Shown here: one piece after another, positions 1 to 10,151 of the stretch | Layout of the letters: the number at the start of each line of letters is the position of its first letter | Numbering within the stretch: position 1 is the first letter of the stretch | Assembly (NCBI RefSeq): GCF_030867095.1 | Contig: NC_081832.1 | Location: forward strand, 37,705,756-37,769,755 | Reading direction: 5' to 3' | Origin: Alligator mississippiensis | Taxonomy: Eukaryota > Chordata > Crocodylia > Alligatoridae | DNA length: 64,000 nucleotides | Program-made: the position numbers and the translations under genes | The notes under the pieces: generated by a model | What the model was told of the DNA's origin: nothing | Databases searched by the model: none | The model's input: the letters and a program-made list of their open reading frames with translations, nothing else

Positions 1-354
1 TTGCAGCAGCCAGTAACAAAGGAATCAGCAGTGAGAGGTAAAGAGTGACAGTGGTGGTAACTATAGTAGAGGGGCGTGAAAGCAAGAGCAGCTCTTGGCA
101 CAGCACAGGGAGGGCTGGGATAGCAGCAGGCAGCTTGAAACATTAGCCATGTAGCAAGCCCACCTTCAGAGCCAGTTGCCTTATACTGGCCTGCCGCTCC
201 TTAAAGATTGCTGACCTCCAGACTAAGGCGTTTAGATTGAAGTAGTAACTAAAGAATGTTTCAAGTAGTCCTTTTAAAAGGCAACAGAGGCAGATTGGGA
301 ATGGCAAGACCAGCAGGGAATCTATCAGAAGAAGGCACCAGAGCTATGCATTAC

Positions 355-474
355 CATGTCTCTCAGCCTCTGGAGTCACACGACTGCCATCTTTATCCAA
401 ACGTTGTTTGAAGAGATTGTGCTCCACATCTAGCTGCTGCTCTCCTGCCACATCCATTGCATCAATGCTCAAAT
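355..474 (-). CDS. ERGIC3: ERGIC3 coding exon 4
   Basis: 120 nt encoding [20 protein letters not shown] and onward to the EAERH end, with one base left over at the donor (CATG|GTAATG). Phase and protein match exon 4 of known ERGIC3. No fifth exon is seen in bases 1-354, so it lies beyond the left edge. Confidence 0.92.
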
Positions 475-3400
475 CTGAAACCAGCAAGCAAACAAAGCAG
501 ATTAAAAGGTTCTCCATGGTCTACAGAGAAAAAAAAAAACCTAAGAAACTATCAGCCTTTTAATAAGGCCTGGAATGAAAAGTTTATCTGAAGGTTAAGA
601 GGGAACGTTGGAGCTGAAAGGGACAATATTCAGAGTTGTGTGATAGTGGCCAAGAGCTTCAAAACGATAAAGTTGCATTTCTACATGTCAAACTGCTATA
701 CTAGGAATACAATCCTCAACTGACTCTTGTAAGACTATTTCTCACAAGAAAACATGCTTGTGCTAAGAAACTAAGGCCATTTGTACCAACATCAAATGAC
801 CTGATCACCTGTGGTGTTGGGGTGGGGAGCGAAGAGCAGAAGCAGGGCTGGGGGCGTTTTCAGGGAAGTGAGAGGCATTAGCAGGGCTGTGGAGGGGAGG
901 GGGCGCAGGGGGGACTTTCATTTTAATCATGGATTTTGGGGTTTTTATCAGAGATTTTGCGATTTTTTTTTTTATTAAGGAAGACCTGCTGATCACCAGC
1001 ACAGCCTATTGTACAAATGTTGACCTGATGGTTAAGCCTGAATTTATTTGGATGACTTCATTCTTACCCTGACTCCAATCCTACCACATTTCTCTGCATC
1101 TCACTTTGTTGGGCATGATGTGGCAGTGTCAGGATCTGTCTGCTACTCACTCCTGCAATGTCACTATCTTCCCTGGGGAACACTGCCTTATCTCCTGAGC
1201 TGTCCGAGTTAAATATTGCCAGGGAAGAAAATGACTCACTTAGGATGGCAGGATGGAAGGCAGATCTGCAAAGTTTATAGCACGATATATTATACTTATT
1301 TTTTTTTTTTTACAATAACCTGTTAGCTACAGACAGAAAATATGAAACAGAACATATAAATCTGCTCACATTAGAAAATATGCAATAGAAATTAAAGAGT
1401 ACAGTATTTAATCGCCTTAGTTTTCCAATTAGTAATCTAAAACAAAACATTTTATTCCTCAGGAGAAAATGTGAAGATCCAGTGCACAGTATATCTAATA
1501 CTAACAAACTAACTAACTAAAATACCTCAGTTATTGGTGATCAAAACAGTTAGAAAGACTTCCTTCATCAAAAATACCACAAACAGATCAATTGATTTGA
1601 TTCCAACATTTTATAAACCTTGTAATTTAGCTACAAAGTCTAATAAAAAGATTTTTGGACAAATTATTAGAGTGAAAATAAGTGCCACAAGCCATCAGTA
1701 GCATAATGAACTTGATTCCACATTACTCAAATATGTAAATTCAGAACGTAAACACTAAAGTCAGGAAATAACAGCTGTCCCCGCTTCAGTGTTTTCTGCA
1801 GAAGGTTCTGAAAGAACAATAGAAACATTAAGTGCAATGGGATCAATCCCTTGTCAGTGGCAAGAACTGAATTCATTTCACTGTCAAAACCAGGCTCTCT
1901 TTCAGCACATGTGGATTTCAAAGTACTTTTGACAAGTGGCTAAATAGCATTTTCTCCATTGTACCACCTGGAAAAATGAGATGAAGCACAAAGACCATAG
2001 TCACTATTGAGTAAGTGGCAGTACCAAGGAGTCCTGACTATTTCTCATCCTAAACACAGCAAAATCGCTTCTTTTAGTGCTCAAAGGACAAGCAGCCATC
2101 TTGGACTAGGAACATTAATGGTTAGGGTATCTGGCCTCCTGCAGAGAGTAATAACTGCCTTGCTTTCAATTATGTAGAGAATTTACTCACAAGCACAAGG
2201 CATGTGTGGAAAGATAACATCTATATTGATCTTCAGTTTGTCTCCTCTTGATTTGTCAACATATAATTCAGGATGAACCTAAGAACAAAGAAAAGTAAAG
2301 TTTCATTACACTTGGAAATGCACTGCAATATGTTTTCTCTTGTTTCATCTCCAGGCCAGGAGCCTCAATCATTTCCAGAGTCCTCCTTGACATGCAAAAG
2401 ATTAGGAGATGTCCAAGCTGGTGCTTTTCAGAACACAAGAAAAGCACAGCTGGGGTACCTTTCAATCCTAGTTGGACTTTTACCGTCCCTAATGCTTCTA
2501 GCAAGCAAAGCAGCAATTTATTAAACTTTAAATAATTTTAAATTGCTTTTAATTTTCTAAAGTTACCATTTACTTCTTTATTTCCATAGGGAGCCTGCAG
2601 GAAGACAGGTGGGCTCTCTCTTACTTTTGATGCAGGCAAGTGATCTGCTTGTACAAGAAGCTAGAGGACCAACAGCTTAATTCAGGGGTTGGCAACCTAC
2701 AGTCTGCAGGCTGCATCCAGTCTGGGAAAGTCCAATGTGGCCCAGAGCAGCACAGGGGATCAGGCAGCGTACAGCTGCACCATGCATCTATCTTCTCTGC
2801 ACCACCCTTCTCCGCAGTCTGAGTTTACCATTACTTTAGATGGGTTGGGTATCTGCAGGAAGGGTAAGTGCAGACAGCTTGAGCTCTGGGGGAATTGAGG
2901 AGTGGTGGAAAAATGAGGCCTGCAGCAAGTCACAAGCTCTGGCCCACAATGGCAAGTCTGCCAATGCCTGGCCTACTTTGCTTCTTTCTCCAGAAGATGG
3001 ACCCAGTCCCTAGCTCAGGCTGACAGGTGCAAAAAGCCCAATTTGAGGCCTGGGAAGACAGTGATCAGGAGAAAGAGGCTACCAGTACTTCAGTCTCTCT
3101 CTTCTTTGAGGGAGGAAATTCACTCTCCTATCATCACATGGGCTGTATGCAGATTTAGTCCCATTCCAAAACACAGTAAAATAAAACATTAGCAGAAATC
3201 AACAACCTATTTCCTTCTCTGGATCAAATCAGATCTAGACCAAAGACTGCAAAAAGCAGTGAACCTCTAATTTTGTATGAGAGAAGCTTATATTAAACTC
3301 TAGTTCACTGGAGCAACAAAGCAATATCCAACTTAACAGCAATATATCATGGACAGGATGTCTTCTGAACTGCCTGGAATCCATTCAATATGTTAGCATC

Positions 3401-4755
3401 CAAAGGAAAGGAAAGAAAGGTAGCAAGGGAATAACCCATGGCTTACAAGACTCAAAAGCCTGGCTCAGGCATGGAGAAAGATCAGTCCTGGGTTCAGCCT
3501 TAATTTTTTATTTAGTCTCCAAAAGTAGGACAGCGCACGGAAGCCACATGCCCAAAGAGGCAGTAATACCCAGTTCTACTTACTTCCTTAGTGAGGTAGT
3601 ATTGCAGCTCTGAAAAGAACAGCACCAGCATGATAAGCCCACTGATTACTGTCACTGCAAATTGAAAATAAAAACATTAGCAGGGGCTGTGGTGGATAAG
3701 TCTCAGTATTAAGAACAAACATATTACAGGCGGTGCAGAAAGCACTTATGCAGCACGTAAAGACAGCATGACCTCTGGCTCATTTTGCTTGACACTTCCC
3801 ATTGTTAGACCATACCTTCAGTTGCTTTAAACTTTGACTTCAACCATTTGAACTGAAATTTTCCATGCCTCATGAGTATGCCAGACTTTTCTTTTCTTTC
3901 TTTTAATTTTAGCCAAGAACTCAGTTCTTTGCTAGAACATGACAAAAGAACACGGGTGTTTCACTGACAAGCTCCAGGGCTTCCATGCTATGGAGAAAAC
4001 TCTGAATTTAGAGATTGCCCTGGGATCACACAGGTGACTTCTGGTACCCCTCTGCGACTGCTTTATATCTGCAGATTTCCTATGTACTGGGCATACTTCA
4101 ATCCCTAACTGGTTTTGTTCCCTACCCAGACTGCACGTGTGAACCCCATGAAACAACCAAGCTGGCTTCCTCAGAAGCCCTGGGGCTGGCTTCAGCTGGG
4201 GCTGGGCTGTGCCAATGCAAGTGCTGGGACTTAAAACACCCAGAGGTTCCTGGCCAGACGGTCTTTCTAGAAGGTGCTGGCCAGGCAAATCGTCATGCGT
4301 GGGACCAGAAAGACGTTTTATCCCTGGACGGCGGGGGGGGGTGTTTTCTTCTGCGGCAGGCCGCCAGGACTGGCCCTCTTTCTCAGACTTCCCCGGGTAT
4401 TTTAACAGCTACCTCCCATCCTTGCTTGCACGTGGGCGCGAGCGAGACCGCCCTTCCTGCTGTGCCCCGAAAGCGAAGCGGCTCCCTCGCCCACCCCTCC
4501 GGATCCAGGCCGCGGCCCCGGCCGGGACACTCCCTGGCCCGCCGGCCCCGCGCCTCTGCCTCCGGGACCTGCGGCACCAAGCTCGGGTCGCGCCCGGCGG
4601 AGCTGCGGCGGGAGCCGGCCCGCAGGGACCGGGAGCCGAGCCGCCTCGCACCCCGCCACGCCCTCACCGAGCGCGCCCCCGCACGTCTTGACTCGAAAGT
4701 CCTCCAACGTCTTGGGAAAGGCGTCGAACCGCTTCAGCCGCCGGAGCGAGTCCAT
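355..4755 (-). CDS. ERGIC3: ERGIC3, 5' part of the gene (coding exons 1-4; continues beyond the left edge)
   Basis: ERGIC3 (Erv46 homologue) is a two-pass membrane protein that cycles between ER, ERGIC and Golgi and helps retrieve and carry cargo in COPII/COPI traffic. Four minus-strand exons join in phase (88, 71, 88 and 120 nt) to give the first 122 codons. Visible landmarks are the N-terminal [20 protein letters not shown] stretch, a first membrane segment in exon 2, then the lumenal start with [24 protein letters not shown] and FKQRLDKDG. These match the vertebrate ERGIC3 N-terminus as I know it, with the same exon phases. The remaining exons, including the second membrane span, are outside the window. 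Its promoter sits in a CpG island; CEP250 lies upstream in the same orientation. Identification is firm. Confidence 0.95.
475..2190 (-). other. ERGIC3 intron 3
   Basis: 1.7 kb of AT-rich intron sequence. I see short poly-A/T runs (around 525-540, 961-972 and 1300-1312) and no recognisable coding exon, RNA gene or clear transposon. Confidence 0.6.
2191..2278 (-). CDS. ERGIC3: ERGIC3 coding exon 3
   Basis: 88 nt starting [20 protein letters not shown] and ending MPCA plus one base; donor GTGAGT. This is the start of the lumenal domain and is highly conserved in the family. Confidence 0.93.
2683..2970. mobile_element. Small hAT-like non-autonomous DNA transposon in ERGIC3 intron 2
   Basis: The left end reads CAGGGGTTGGCAACC and the right end, reverse-complemented, begins CAGGCATTGGCAGAC, the CAG-start style of many vertebrate hAT relics. 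The interior has no long open frame. I could not find a matching 8-bp duplication, so the exact borders are tentative. Confidence 0.5.
3584..3654 (-). CDS. ERGIC3: ERGIC3 coding exon 2 (first transmembrane segment)
   Basis: 71 nt between a TTTGCAG acceptor and a GTAAGT donor. It encodes [20 protein letters not shown], a hydrophobic span that forms transmembrane helix 1, and ends exactly on a codon (53 codons in total with exon 1). Confidence 0.93.
4668..4755 (-). CDS. ERGIC3: ERGIC3 coding exon 1
   Basis: 88 nt, 29 codons plus one base. The start ATG at 4753-4755 opens [19 protein letters not shown]; an upstream in-frame ATG at 4780-4782 would add nine residues, but the shorter start fits the length of known ERGIC3 proteins. 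The donor reads CTCG|GTGAGG. This is the cytosolic N-terminal tail. Confidence 0.93.
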
Positions 4756-4900
4756 GCCGCCGACCGGCCCCGCGGAGCCCACTTCCGGCCGCCACCTTGC
4801 GCGACCCGGAAAGGACCCGACGTCCAGTCCCGGCCGCGTGCACGTGGGCGGCGGCTCCGCTCGCTGCTGTTCCGCGCCTGCGCCGCCCCCCTCACCGCAC

Positions 4901-4930
4901 GGGGCGGGGCGGGGCGGGGCGGGGGCGGGC
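4901..4930. promoter_or_regulatory. Tandem GC boxes
   Basis: Overlapping GGGGCGGGGC units, a run of Sp1/KLF-type sites about 150 bp upstream of the ERGIC3 start codon. Confidence 0.7.
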
Positions 4931-5648
4931 CGGCCGCGGGGGTCATCGCGTCTGGTCCTTAGAGCTGGGGCGGCAGTGCCGGGGGAGGGCCCCGCCTCCG
5001 CCGGAAACGGGGCCGACCAGCTGCTGGGCAGCCCGGAGTTGCTGCCGCGGAGGCGCGCAGCTGCCCCGGGGTTGCCGGGCCGCGTCTGAGGCTGAGATGC
5101 AGCTAGCGGCGGGGGCCGTTAGTTACAGCGGTGCTTCTCGCCCTTTGAGCAGCGCTAGGAAATGCGGGCCCGGAGCTGCTTCTGCTCCTGTTTTGACTAC
5201 AGAAAAATAACAGCGCCGCTTTCCTGTTGCCCGAAACCTAGATCAAACAGGTGAAATCTCGCTTTATCTTGTGTTCCTGCTTGCGCGCCTAGCAGCGGGG
5301 CCCCGCAGCGCTCTTGGAAGATCTCGAGACACCCCACGGAGTGCGAGGAACGGCTGCACTAAAGGCTCAGCTTGAAAGTGAAAAGAAAGGCGAATATCTG
5401 GCGTCTTTATTTTTTTCACTCAAAAATGGCAAAAAGGGAGTATGACTTGCCAACTGGAACCTATATTAAAACCATTTCATGTTCTGGACAATTGTATCTT
5501 ATTAACGTTTTTCCCTGTGAGGGTCATACTTTTCTGTGCCCTTGTAGCTCTCAGAGGTACAGTCTGTATTTGTAAGTATGTGTGTTTCCATGATACATGT
5601 CTAGAATACCATTTTAAATGCATGGTATTTTATTTCCTTTTTCTACAG

Positions 5649-5795
5649 AAGAACTTTGAAGTGGCAGCATAATTTTCATACTCCAGTCTGAACTTTAATT
5701 TGACAACACAATGTCACCTGATGGGGGAACAGTGTTATCAACCACTTCTTTTGGGAGACTTGATAAATCTAGTCATAAAGAGACCTTTGAATTAG
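5649..5795 (+). CDS. Candidate exon 2 of a divergent plus-strand gene (putative start codon at 5711)
   Basis: A TTTTTCTACAG acceptor (ending 5648) and a strong GTGAGT donor (5796) bracket 147 bp. An ATG at 5711 opens MSPDGGTVLSTTSFGRLDKS and leaves one base at the donor. A non-coding first exon could end at the CAG|GTGAAA site at 5250 in the CpG island. If joined to the acceptor at 10151, the frame continues for 28 more codons. I do not recognise the protein. In human an uncharacterised gene (C20orf173) lies between CEP250 and ERGIC3 in this orientation, so this could be its counterpart, but that is synteny only. The coding part is 5711-5795. Confidence 0.4.
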
Positions 5796-5859
5796 GTGAG
5801 TGGAAACCAGATTTCACCTTTTGTAAGTGCCACAGCTTCTGGTGCTCTGCAGGCCTTAA

Positions 5860-6175
5860 TGGGGTGATTTTCAACTAGGTTGCCATATGATCCTGGAGTG
5901 CTGTGAGATGCTTTCAAGGGTGCCGCAGGGTGCCATGGAATAGTAGCAGTGTTAGGCATACAAATACGATTTGCAAGATAAAACCAGAGCTTTTCAAGCT
6001 AGGGTCCATGGTGTTAGAAACATTCTAACTTGCTGTGGTCTTTCTGAGTTCTTTGCAATGGAAGAATTGCTCTTCTGCATTTCCACAGCGGGGAAAAAAA
6101 GTAAAAATTAAGAGGTGGCATTTTCCAAGGGTAGAGTGCTGTTTAAGTCCAATTTTAAATCATTTCAGAAAGCTC
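5860..6175. mobile_element. Diverged copy of a small hAT-like element
   Basis: Sequence around 5980-6110 (CAAGATAAAACCAGAGC, then GTGGTCTTTCTGAGTTCTT) is clearly paralogous, same orientation, to 6725-6840. The element is older than its neighbour and has no clean ends. Confidence 0.5.
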
Positions 6176-6305
6176 TACAGAAAGGGCATTCTGATTTAAA
6201 TAGTTTCTCTTGTTTTCAGTTAAGATTATTTGTTCCTACTCTAGCCCTACTCCACAACCCATCATGTCAAGTGTAATGCAACTGCGAATGGCCTTGTGAC
6301 TAGAG

Positions 6306-6645
6306 CAGGGGTCGTCAACCGGGGGTACGTGTACTCCTGGGGATACTTGGTAAGGTCCTGGGAGGTACATGTGGATGGGTGGGGATGGAGCACTGCCACC
6401 CGCCACCCCACACCACTGCCTCCCAGAAGCAGGAATGGGGGGTGGGGGGTCAGCAGTGCCTCTGCAGGCCACGCAGGCACTGCCCAGCCGGCCAGATGCA
6501 GAGCAGGATGGGGAGGAGCTTGCACGCGGCAACTGCCCTCACCACTCTGTGGTGCTGCTGCTCCACGTCCAGTGATGCGCCACCCCTCTCCGCTCTGGAT
6601 CCAGCTGCTGGAGGTACGCTTATTAAATAAGGTTGAAAATCCCTG
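6306..6645. mobile_element. hAT non-autonomous element with 8-bp target duplication
   Basis: The ends read CAGGGGTCGTCAACC and GGTTGAAAATCCCTG, imperfect inverted repeats. They are flanked by perfect GACTAGAG copies (6298-6305 and 6646-6653), the 8-bp duplication expected of hAT transposition. The GC-rich interior has no transposase. Confidence 0.8.
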
Positions 6646-6653
6646 GACTAGAG

Positions 6654-6916
6654 TGATGATTCTCAAGCAGGGTACCATAGGATACTGCACAGTATTAACG
6701 TTGTTCAGTGGGCCTACAGATTATTTACAAGATAAACCCAGAGATTTCAAATAGGAATCTATAGTGTCAAAAACGTTCTATTCTATTGTGGTTTTTCTGA
6801 GTTCTTAGCAACAAAATTGTTCTATTATTTTTCTGTAGTCAAGAAATAAGCAAAAGCAAAGAGAGGGTATTCCTGAGGGGGAAGGAAATGGAGTTAAAAA
6901 AGGTTGAGAACCACTG
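6654..6916. mobile_element. Second hAT-type element abutting the first at the same target site
   Basis: Starts right after the GACTAGAG at 6646-6653, has TTCTCAA near the left end and GGTTGAGAACCACTG at the right end, and is followed by GACTAGAA (6917-6924). It is the younger paralogue of the 5860-6175 sequence. Confidence 0.65.
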
Positions 6917-7497
6917 GACTAGAACTTGGGTGTACCTGGGTCCTGTTTCTGGTTCTGCCTCTGGCCTGTTGAAGGACTAGTTGCTAGCCCTTTATGTCTC
7001 AGTTTTCTCATTTGAAAACCAGGGATAATGATACTGACTTTTGTAATGTGCTTTAAGGTATAGTGACTGAAAAGTACTAAATAAGGAATGAGAATGTTTT
7101 ATCATAGGGTTGGAAGAGATCAAAGATCATCTCGGCCAACCCCCATGAATGCAGAAATGCTGCATCCAATTCACTCTTAGCCAATACTTATCTCATTTCT
7201 TGGACACTTCCAGTGAAGAGGATCTTGCTACTTTCCTGAGCCTTCTATTCCTCTACCTTACCATTCTAACAGGGGAAATTTTTCCTGAGATCTAATCTAA
7301 ATCTACTTTGTTGCAGTTTAAAACCATTGTTCTACTTCTTGCCCCCTGCAGTATGGGGGAACAATTGTTTTCCCTCTCTCCTTGATGGCAGCCTTTCAGA
7401 TAGTTGAAAACTCCTACTGTGTTTCCTCTAATCACCTTGTCTGCAAGCTGTATATGCCTGGTTCTCTCAGGGTTTCCTCACACAGCTTGCTGTCTAA

Positions 7498-7560
7498 CCC
7501 ATTTATCAGCCGCCTATAAATTTATCAGCTGCCCATTTATCAGCTGCCTATAAATTTATT
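7498..7560. repeat. Short tandem duplication
   Basis: A ~34-bp unit containing CCATTTATCAGC and GCCTATAAATTTAT is repeated nearly twice, immediately before the plus-strand CR1 insertion. Confidence 0.6.
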
Positions 7561-7875
7561 AGGGGAGGTCAATGGGGAATAGGGGAAGCGCTGTTTACTA
7601 AGGCGCCCCGGGGAGTGACTAGGAATAACTGGTGTAAACTAGTTGAGAGTGGATTTAGGTTAGATATTAGGAAGAAATTTTTCACAGTAAGGGTGGCCAG
7701 GATCTGGAATGGGCTTCCAAGAGAGGTGGTGCTATCACCTATCTGGAGGTCTTCAAGAGGAGGCTAGATAGTCACCTGGCTGGGGTCATCTGACCTCGGT
7801 CCTATTTCCTGCCAGGGGCAGGGGATCAGACACAATGCTCCATTGTGGTCCCTTCTGACTCTACAATCTATGAAT
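7561..7875 (+). repeat. CR1 LINE 3' fragment, plus strand, inserted in the older CR1
   Basis: Contains the typical CR1 3' coding tail (TTCACAGTAAGGGTGGCCAG, then TGGAATGGGCTTCCAAGAGA) and ends ACTCTACAATCTATGAATCA, the CR1 3' terminus. It has only the last ~300 bp of the element, so it is severely 5'-truncated. Confidence 0.75.
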
Positions 7876-8239
7876 CATTTTTATTGCCTGCCTCTGGATC
7901 CTCTTTAATTTCTTCACATCCTTCTTAAACCAGAGTCCAGAACTGCATGCAGTATTCCAGATGAGGCCTAAGCAGTGTCAGGTAGAGTGGCATTGGTCTG
8001 TCTCTAGCCCAGCTCTTTAATCTACCTGATGATGATGACCCTGAGGTCCTTCCAACCCTAGGATTTTAAGAAATATTTTTTATCCTCTAAAGTGTTTGCA
8101 GTCTTTACCAGCTTTATGTCAACTGCAAACCTGATCAGCAAACTATTCTGGCACCCAAGGATGTCTTTTTACACATACTGGAGGGGAGAGGCACTTTAAT
8201 TAGCACAGCTCCAAGAGTTGCTTTAATTAAAGCGCCCAG

Positions 8240-8365
8240 TGTCTTGTGTATTCAGTGCTCTGTGTTTCAAAATGGCGGCAGGGGGACTTTTAACTAAGCT
8301 TGTTTGACAAACTTTAGTTAAAGCCCCCCTCTGCCATTTTGAAGCATGGGGATGGATACACAAGA
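8240..8365. mobile_element. Hairpin-forming non-autonomous DNA element
   Basis: Left arm from about 8243 (CTTGTGTATTC; TTTCAAAATGGCGGCAGGGG) pairs with the right arm from about 8312 to 8363 (AAGCCCCCCTCTGCCATTTT; GGATACACAAG) around a short spacer. No transposase is present; wider borders (about 8165-8470) are uncertain. Confidence 0.55.
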
Positions 8366-8504
8366 TGTAGAGGCTACTGGAGTTGGCTAATTAGCATGTT
8401 CTAGCAGACTCAATTAATTGAGTCTGGCTGTAATTAGAGTGTGTCAGCAGTGTCCCTACATGTCTATAGGCATACTCCAAAGCACTGACAATCATACCAA
8501 ATGG

Positions 8505-9245
8505 ATCCAGACTATGCCAGGACAAGAAATGTAAAACCTGCCAATACATCTCCATCAGTCCCACAATAACTGTATACCACAACAGAAGCATCACCATTCC
8601 TGTATCTTACACCTTCATCTCCAGAAATGTAATATATCTCATCCAGTGCACAAAATGCCGTAATGGAAAATATGTAGGAGAAAACAAACAACTGCATACC
8701 AGAATGAAAACACACGGAAAATCCATCAAAGACAAAAATATCCAATTACCTGTGGGGGCACGCTTCTCACAAGACAATCACTCTTTCTCCAGTCTCTCAG
8801 TTTTAATCCTCAAAGGGAATTTACAAAACACCTTTCATAGACAAGCCTACGAACTTCACCTCATAAATCTACTGGATATAAACAATCATGGACTTAATAT
8901 AGACATTGTATTTATGACACATTACAACCTGCCTGACATCTGACTCACCAGGTATCTTGCCTTCAGCTGAACACTTGCATTTCTTCACACTTTTCCCTCC
9001 CTTTCTCCCCCCTGCCCTTCTATCTCTATCCTTTGTCTTCCAGACTTCCACTCACTTGCATCTTCACAGACTTCTTGTTTACTTTAGCTCCTTTCTACCG
9101 TGGAGAACTCAGAACAACAGCAGTCTCCCAATGCCTAAAGAAGTGTTTGTGCCCAAAAGCTTGCAAAGAACTTTTTTCCCCACCTATTTAGTTGGTCTAA
9201 TAAAAGAAACCATATCTACCCAAAGAACCTTGCCTGCCAAAGCGT
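8505..9245 (+). mobile_element. Penelope-like retroelement 3' fragment with GIY-YIG endonuclease
   Basis: An open frame ending at 8943 encodes a C-x2-C pair (KCKTC), then [45 protein letters not shown] and LSVLILKG. This is the order of the Penelope-like GIY-YIG domain: the YLIQC/YVGE core, an arginine-containing helix and the downstream H/N motifs. The reverse transcriptase is absent, so the copy is 5'-truncated. The 3' tail has CCTAAAGAAG and GGTCTAATAAAAG, shared with the copy at 43384-44637. GIY-YIG nickase activity is known for the family; this copy is dead. Confidence 0.8.
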
Positions 9246-9249
9246 ACTA

Positions 9250-9900
9250 GTAAGTGTGTTAAACAGCACTGGACCCAGGGCCGACCCCTGTGAAGCCCCA
9301 CTTGAAATTTCCTGCAATTCTGACATTGATCCATTTATCCCTTTGCTTGCAGTTATTGAGCTGTCTCTACCATACCCTAATTCTACATAGCTCACATTTC
9401 TCCAGTTTACTTAATGTGGTCTAGAACTTTAACTAAAAGCCCTATTAAATTCCAGATATAATATGTCCATTACATTCCCTTCATCTCCCCAACTAGTTAT
9501 TGTGTCAAAGAAGAGCCAGTTGGTTTGGCATGATTTGTTCTTAAATCCATGCTGGCTGCTACAGATCAGCTTTTCATCCTCCAGATGTTTACAAGTTGAC
9601 ATTTTTAAAGCTTGCTTCAGCAACTTCCCTGGTATTGAAGTCAGCCTGACTAGTTCATAATTCCCTGGAATCTCCTTTTTCAAAGATGGGCACTACATTA
9701 ACTTTTTTCTTATCCTTTGAAACCTCATCTTTCTCCCATTAATTTAGAAAAATTGCCAACAGCTCAGAGATCTCTTCAGTGCCTGTGATAAATTTTGTCT
9801 GGCCTTGCTGACTTAAATTCATTCAAGTTAGTCAAAGCTCTCTCTAGATATCATCATCTCAGCCTTTCCACATCTTTGCCATCTAAAGATTATATACATA
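9250..9900 (-). pseudogene. Old CR1 LINE reverse transcriptase remnant
   Basis: The frame at 9429-9683 reads PGNYELVRLTSIPGKLLKQ, SSQHGFKNKSCQTN and MDILYLEFNRAFS, recognisable as the CR1 fingers/palm region (normally [25 protein letters not shown]). Stops and changes make it non-functional. It probably belongs to the same old insertion as 7101-8095, split by the Penelope-like copy and the hairpin element. Confidence 0.7.
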
Positions 9901-10126
9901 TCAACAACACTGAGTTTGGTGTTAAAGTCATAAATATATTTTAAGTTAATATCTTTTAAAGAAAAAAAGATATAAAAATAAATGGTAACACTGTCAAAAA
10001 GATTAAAATATTATTTGTCAAAGACAGTAAAATATTTTTTACTTTTCCATCACTGTATATTCCTTGGATTTAAAAGTGTTATTCCCAGGGCAACTTTATC
10101 TGAATTTTTTTTTTCCCTTATGAATT

Positions 10127-10132
10127 TTTATT
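10127..10132 (-). promoter_or_regulatory. Candidate CEP250 polyadenylation signal
   Basis: AATAAA on the minus strand (TTTATT on plus), about 950 bp after the CEP250 stop codon at 11079-11081. No nearer canonical hexamer was noticed. This would make the CEP250 3' UTR overlap the putative plus-strand exon. Confidence 0.3.
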
Positions 10133-10151
10133 TTACTATCTTCTTGTGTAG

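Larger units (their letters stand above)
4430..5330. promoter_or_regulatory. CpG-island promoter of ERGIC3, possibly bidirectional
   Basis: About 900 bp is strongly GC- and CpG-rich, unlike the AT-rich surroundings, and covers ERGIC3 exon 1. Sites visible just upstream of the ATG are ACTTCCGG (4781-4788, ETS/GABPA type), GCCGCCACCTTG (4788-4799, one base from a YY1 core), an E-box CACGTG (4841-4846) and tandem GGGGCGGGGC boxes (4901-4930, Sp1/KLF type). This looks like a TATA-less housekeeping promoter. Divergent transcription to the right is an inference from the exon candidates at 5649 and 10152. Confidence 0.8.
7101..8095 (-). repeat. Old CR1 LINE 3' part, minus strand, interrupted
   Basis: 7101-7500 begins with the CR1 3'-end pattern (GGTTGGAAGAGATC) and continues backwards through the CR1 3' region. 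The same element resumes at about 7876-8095 after an insertion of plus-strand CR1. The remains of its reverse transcriptase appear further on at 9250-9900. Confidence 0.65.

Noticed and set aside
4015..4962. Long plus-strand open frame of 315 codons over the ERGIC3 first exon
   Set aside because: It runs through a CpG island where stops are rare and overlaps a firmly identified exon on the other strand; composition is R/P/A/G-rich with no domain.
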